Assembly: GCA_029945855.1 (NCBI GenBank)
Contig: JAQSDJ010000090.1
Coordinates: forward strand, 1-42,042
From: Lacunisphaera sp.
GTDB taxonomy: Bacteria > Verrucomicrobiota > Verrucomicrobiia > Opitutales > Opitutaceae
Reading direction: 5' to 3'
DNA length: 42,042 nucleotides
In this document: one piece after another, positions 40,589 to 42,042 of the stretch
Position numbering within the stretch: the first letter of the stretch is position 1
Layout of the letters: the number at the start of each line of letters is the position of its first letter
Program-made: the position numbers and the translations under genes
The notes under the pieces: model-generated
Told to the model about the DNA's origin: nothing
What the model saw: the letters and a program-made list of their open reading frames with translations, nothing else
Databases searched by the model: none

Positions 40589-40949
40589 GCGCGTAAGCCC
40601 GATTCACCCGTGGTTTGGTGTCGCCGTCATGGAGGCCCTCCTGGATGCGGCTGAGAAGATGGCGCAGCCGACCCCCAAGAAAACCCGGGTTGCACGCAAG
40701 CGCGGGGCGCGGGGCGGACGCACGCTGCGCCCGGGCAAGGAGACCCCGCTCTGGAACAAGCTGCGGGCCCAACTGCGCCCCGAATTGCAGAAATACGGGC
40801 AGCAGGTGAATCTGGGTCGCGTCCTGGGCCTGCCGCGCCAGCGGATCAACGCCTTCGTGACCGGCGGCGGACAAATGCCCGATGCCGAGCGCACCCTGCA
40901 GCTGCTCGCCTGGCTCATGTCCGTCCGCCAAGGCAAACGTCCGAGCTAG
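40587..40949 (+). CDS. Small basic HTH-like protein bracketed by palindromes
   Basis: A 120-residue protein with no firm family. The N-terminal third is basic (TPKKTRVARKRGARGGRTLR). The C-terminal half, VNLGRVLGLPRQRINAFVTG and PDAERTLQLLAWL, has the spacing of an XRE-type helix-turn-helix: a helix, a turn at GLPRQ, a recognition-like helix, then a packing helix. It is probably DNA-binding (inference). The ATG at 40587 overlaps palindrome P2; an ATG at 40629 is an alternative. Copy P3 lies 12 bases after the stop in inverted orientation, so the gene is a compact unit between identical palindromes, as in an autoregulated or mobile cassette. Confidence 0.6.
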   Translation: MRVSPIHPWFGVAVMEALLDAAEKMAQPTPKKTRVARKRGARGGRTLRPGKETPLWNKLRAQLRPELQKYGQQVNLGRVLGLPRQRINAFVTGGGQMPDAERTLQLLAWLMSVRQGKRPS

Positions 40950-40961
40950 CGGCAAAGCCAC

Positions 40962-40982
40962 ATGTCACCTATTAAGTGACAT
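40962..40982. repeat. 21-bp palindrome P3 (exact inverse of P2)
   Basis: ATGTCAC, core CTATTAA, GTGACAT. Its reverse complement is identical to P2 over all 21 bases, so P2 and P3 form terminal inverted repeats around the small gene, 415 bases from end to end. Confidence 0.9.
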
Positions 40983-41152
40983 TGTCCGGGACGAGTGAAG
41001 GAATGGGAAAGTCTACACCTCGCGCCGCCTACTACCGGCCGAGGGGGGGCCGGGTCCAAGGGTGGTGAACCTAGGGCATGGGGGCGGTCCGGAATCAAAG
41101 GTGATAGGTTGACCGCTGGCGGGGACGCGGGTTGGCTTCCGGGCGGGTTATC

Positions 41153-41878
41153 ATGAAAATATTGTCCTCTTTGGTTCTCCTGGCGGCGCTGATCCCGCCG
41201 GTCGTGCCGGCTTTCGCTGTGTCGGAGGGGCAGACGGAACGCGTCGGGGCGGCTTTCGTCCTCGCGCTGGGGCGGGCGCCGGCTGCCGGCGAGATCGAAC
41301 TCTGGGGCAAACAGGAAAAAATGTCGGTCGCCGATCTGGTGGCGCGGTTGCCGGCGCAGGGCGAGAGCGTCGTGGAAAAAGCCTGCGCAGATGCTTTCGG
41401 CCGCGGGCCGACGGAAGAGGAGCGCAAGGCCTGGGCAGCCGGCCGACCGACCTACACCGCGTTGATGAAGCAGCACGTGCAGTGGCTGGCCGGGCATCCC
41501 GAAGAATACGCCAAGGTTATCGGGCGCGCGTATCAGCTGGTGCTGGGCCGAGAGGTTTTTGACGTCGAGCTCACCTACTGGCAGGCGCAGCCGCCGCTGT
41601 CTTTTGCCCTGTTGAACGGCTGCATCGAGAATTGGGCGCGTCGCAATGCGCCGGGCCTGACGGTGACGTCCGGCCGGGCGACGATTTCCGTGAACAGCGA
41701 ATGGCTCACGGCGATCCGGCTCTCACCCGCGGTCGCCGCCGAGGTGCGCATTGCAGCGAAGCTTTTCCCTGCGGGAGACGCGAACCTGGCGGCGGCCACC
41801 GGACAAAATGTCATCGCGGCCGGTGCCGGTGGCGTGGATTCCGCCGGCGGCATACATTTCGTGGCGGCGGGGAAGTAG
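41153..41878 (+). CDS. Secreted protein with degenerate DUF4214-like repeats
   Basis: A 241-residue protein with a signal peptide (MKILSSLVLLAALIPPVVPA). Three repeats of the pattern A-x-x-x-x-hGR-x-P/V...E-x-x-x-W are visible: FVLALGRAPAAGEIELW, CADAFGRGPTEEERKAW and YQLVLGREVFDVELTYW. These resemble DUF4214 (LGRxPDxxGLxYW) units found in surface and adhesin proteins. The C-terminus is small-residue rich (GQNVIAAGAGGVDSAGG). The ATG at 41153 puts the signal peptide first. Function unknown. Confidence 0.75.
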   Translation: MKILSSLVLLAALIPPVVPAFAVSEGQTERVGAAFVLALGRAPAAGEIELWGKQEKMSVADLVARLPAQGESVVEKACADAFGRGPTEEERKAWAAGRPTYTALMKQHVQWLAGHPEEYAKVIGRAYQLVLGREVFDVELTYWQAQPPLSFALLNGCIENWARRNAPGLTVTSGRATISVNSEWLTAIRLSPAVAAEVRIAAKLFPAGDANLAAATGQNVIAAGAGGVDSAGGIHFVAAGK

Positions 41879-41883
41879 AAGCG

Positions 41884-41974
41884 AAACCTGAAAGCTGAGA
41901 CCTGAAACCTGAGGAGGGAAGCAGGCAGAGGACGGAAGTCGGAAGTCGGAAGTTGGAAGTTGAAAGTTGAAAGT
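41884..41974 (+). repeat. Heptad repeat, thirteen 7-bp units
   Basis: The longest member of the family. Units move from AAACCTG-like through AGGAGGG to CGGAAGT (three in a row) and TGAAAGT (two in a row). It starts 6 bases after the stop codon of the DUF4214-like gene. Confidence 0.8.
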
Positions 41975-41999
41975 TGATCCCCGGCCCCGGTGCAACCAA

Positions 42000-42037
42000 G
42001 ACATCCTATCCACTTTGACTTCAGGACATCGTATCCA
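42000..42037. repeat. Paired GACATCSTATCCA units at the window edge
   Basis: GACATCCTATCCA (42000-42012) and GACATCGTATCCA (42025-42037) are direct repeats 25 bases apart, start to start. They resemble the outer end of an insertion sequence, but the element itself would lie beyond the window. Confidence 0.4.
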
Positions 42038-42042
42038 GTGGG

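Noticed and set aside
36689-41974. The 7-base tracts as a CRISPR array
   Set aside because: Units are 7 bases with no spacers and no cas genes nearby.

Overview
The window is high-GC DNA with long, densely packed genes. It probably comes from a member of the Verrucomicrobia, most likely the Opitutaceae. This rests on the style of the TonB-dependent receptor, the way AraC-regulated sugar genes, beta-helix proteins and acetylesterases occur together, and the many intergenic palindromic repeat families. It is an inference from protein style, because no rRNA is present.

Layout. 1-7.6 kb is housekeeping: the 3' part of cinA, holA (DNA polymerase III delta), purB, a pyrophosphate-type phosphofructokinase, a small lipoprotein and an ATP-type phosphofructokinase. 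The gaps are packed with repeat families, called A to E here. 7.7-10.1 kb (minus strand) holds an orphan CHASE4/HisKA_3 sensor kinase and a small cytochrome c. After it comes a degenerate stretch with a 4-bp microsatellite that looks like a frameshifted membrane-protein remnant. 34.6 kb onward is mixed: a tRNA-Ile2(CAU), an LEA14-like lipoprotein, a secreted protein with a repeat inside its signal peptide, a NERD protein, small membrane proteins, a Tat-exported GH5 enzyme, a small HTH-like gene bracketed by 21-bp palindromes, and a DUF4214-like secreted protein.

The centre, 10.6-34.3 kb, is a glycan-utilisation locus without a SusD homologue. It encodes a sialate O-acetylesterase, two paralogous secreted right-handed beta-helix proteins, a GH20 beta-hexosaminidase, an AraC regulator, a sialidase-like BNR protein with a LamG domain, an AmpG-like MFS transporter, a D-lyxose-isomerase-family cupin, a TonB-dependent receptor, a GDSL esterase, a NagB-LmbE fusion, a ROK-type kinase and a separate PIG-L deacetylase. 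The four operons that radiate from it share one promoter architecture: helically phased GTCC boxes abutting the -35 region, with a TATNNT -10 element always at the same distance. I read this as the regulon of the AraC protein encoded in the middle.

How the genes may work together (inference): secreted esterases and beta-helix enzymes trim an acetylated, amino-sugar-containing glycan. The TonB receptor and the MFS carrier import the fragments. GH20 and the sialidase-like protein, neither with a visible signal peptide, cleave them inside the cell. Deacetylase, kinase and NagB feed the amino sugars into glycolysis. The LmbE half of the NagB fusion has lost its metal-binding motifs, while a free-standing PIG-L gene two positions downstream keeps them.

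The most notable non-coding signals are the four-promoter regulon, the 21-bp palindrome cassette at 40.5-41.0 kb, a family of 7-bp-period repeats confined to the last 5.5 kb, and a repeat copy captured inside a coding sequence.
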